Positions 63,431 to 64,000 of a DNA stretch of 64,000 bases are shown one piece after another. The notes under the pieces were generated by a model. The model was not told the origin of the DNA. It worked only from the letters and a program-made list of their open reading frames with translations, and ran no database searches. Origin of the DNA: Rhodopseudomonas sp. P2A-2r (GTDB taxonomy: Bacteria; Pseudomonadota; Alphaproteobacteria; Rhizobiales; Xanthobacteraceae); the NCBI RefSeq assembly GCF_026015985.1, contig NZ_CP110389.1, positions 1,830,001-1,894,000 on the forward strand. The letters are read 5' to 3'. Within the stretch, counting starts at the first letter, position 1. The number at the start of each line of letters is the position of its first letter. The position numbers were made by a program, and so were the translations under genes.

Positions 63431-64000
63431 GTGCTGAAACCTGCAGGCCTGTTAACACGAAGGGATGTCGTTGTCGGCCTTGGTCTCGGCTTCGGCGCGA
63501 TGGCCTTCGGATCGTCGCCTGCGAAGGCCGCTGCGAAGCTGGGCGACGACGGCCTGTACCAGATGGACTGGTATCTGGAGAGTTTTCTCGATCTCTCCGA
63601 GGACCTCGCCGGCGCCACCGCGAAGGGCAAGCGTTTGGCGATCATGTGGGGCCTCCGGGGATGTCCGGCATGCAAGCGGATGCATGAGGTCCATATGATG
63701 GATCCGAAGATCGAGAACTATATCCGCGACAATTTCGAAGTGCTGCACCTCAATCATATCGGCTCGCGCGCCGTGACCGATTTCGACGGCCGCAAGCTGG
63801 CCGAAAAGGCGCTCGGCGAGGCCTATGGCGTTCGCTTCACCCCGACGATCCAGTTTCTTGCGGAGAAGGTCGATGGTCTCGCCGGCAAGAGCGGCCAGGC
63901 GCGCGAGGTTGCCCGCATGCCCGGCCTGCTGGAGCCGTCGGAATTTCTCGCCATGTTCCGCTACGTGCGCGAAAACGGCTACGACACCATGTCGTTTCCC
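63431..64000 (+). CDS. soxS: Periplasmic thioredoxin-family protein, SoxS-like (runs off the right edge)
   Basis: 190 codons to the edge. GTG 63431 follows AAGGAGGAGACGCCG. Signal with twin arginine (LLTRRDVVVGLGLGFGAMAFG), then a thioredoxin fold with Cys78-Pro-Ala-Cys81 in RGCPACKRMH and FTPTIQFL. SoxS proteins reactivate the SoxYZ carrier. The gene order SoxR, SoxW-like, SoxV, SoxS strongly suggests that soxXYZABCD follow outside the window. Confidence 0.8.
   Translation, partial: MLKPAGLLTRRDVVVGLGLGFGAMAFGSSPAKAAAKLGDDGLYQMDWYLESFLDLSEDLAGATAKGKRLAIMWGLRGCPACKRMHEVHMMDPKIENYIRDNFEVLHLNHIGSRAVTDFDGRKLAEKALGEAYGVRFTPTIQFLAEKVDGLAGKSGQAREVARMPGLLEPSEFLAMFRYVRENGYDTMSFP

Overview
The window is about 64 kb of GC-rich alphaproteobacterial chromosome. 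Gene content and style (many branched-chain-amino-acid-type ABC transporters, form II-like Cox dehydrogenase, a PQQ alcohol dehydrogenase, sox accessory genes, a typical dispersed GC-rich palindromic repeat) suggest a Nitrobacteraceae/Bradyrhizobiaceae member such as Bradyrhizobium, Rhodopseudomonas or Afipia. This is inferred from memory of such genomes; no search was run.

Layout. (1) 1-9.1 kb: start of a LacI regulator, divergent from an operon of a deaminase-type amidohydrolase, a 3-hydroxyisobutyrate-dehydrogenase-like enzyme, a GlcD-like FAD oxidase, a ribose-type ABC transporter (ATPase, two permeases, binding protein) and a YciI protein. (2) 9.8-24.0 kb: a GntR regulator divergent from a long catabolic operon: FrsA-like alpha/beta hydrolase, isochorismatase-like amidase, two PuuE-like deacetylases around an FAH hydrolase, a complete Liv-type transporter, an AtzG/AtzE-like amidase pair, an ACMSD-like amidohydrolase and an aldehyde dehydrogenase. 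This looks like breakdown of an N-containing (amide, ureide or heterocyclic) compound. (3) 24.0-30.3 kb: a GrlR-like gene, a TctC binding protein with a clear terminator, a 1 kb gene-poor stretch, a type II quinohaemoprotein alcohol dehydrogenase and a TetR regulator. (4) 30.4-41.4 kb: a Cox/xanthine-dehydrogenase-type molybdoenzyme operon followed by a second Liv transporter, then a LysR regulator divergent from mmsA. (5) 41.4-47.4 kb: an island with lower-GC DNA carrying about 20 phased 21-bp repeats, then a compact operon: a small basic protein, an ECF-like sigma factor, a ParA-like protein with a degenerate P-loop, an unknown protein and an AAA+ ATPase. This is the best candidate for an undescribed system. 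(6) 47.4-58.2 kb: an aromatic meta-cleavage gene set (P450, FAH hydrolase, MhpA-like FAD hydroxylase, third Liv transporter with a permease-ATPase fusion, IclR regulator, extradiol dioxygenase). (7) 58.5-64 kb: sulfur-oxidation accessory genes (two YeeE/YedE transporters, two secreted DsrE-like proteins, SoxR-type ArsR regulator, CcdA/SoxV, two periplasmic thioredoxin-like proteins), probably the edge of a sox locus that continues to the right.

Sequence quality matters here. At least seven protein-coding genes are broken by a single missing base inside a run of identical bases (at about 1172, 1999, 37217, 37703, 39492, 49302 and 53709), with probable further cases near 24562 and 49560. In each, adding one base restores an uninterrupted family-like protein. 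This pattern is more like homopolymer undercalling than real gene decay, and it creates a false 809-residue monooxygenase-FAH fusion. Genes marked as frameshifted are therefore probably intact in the organism.
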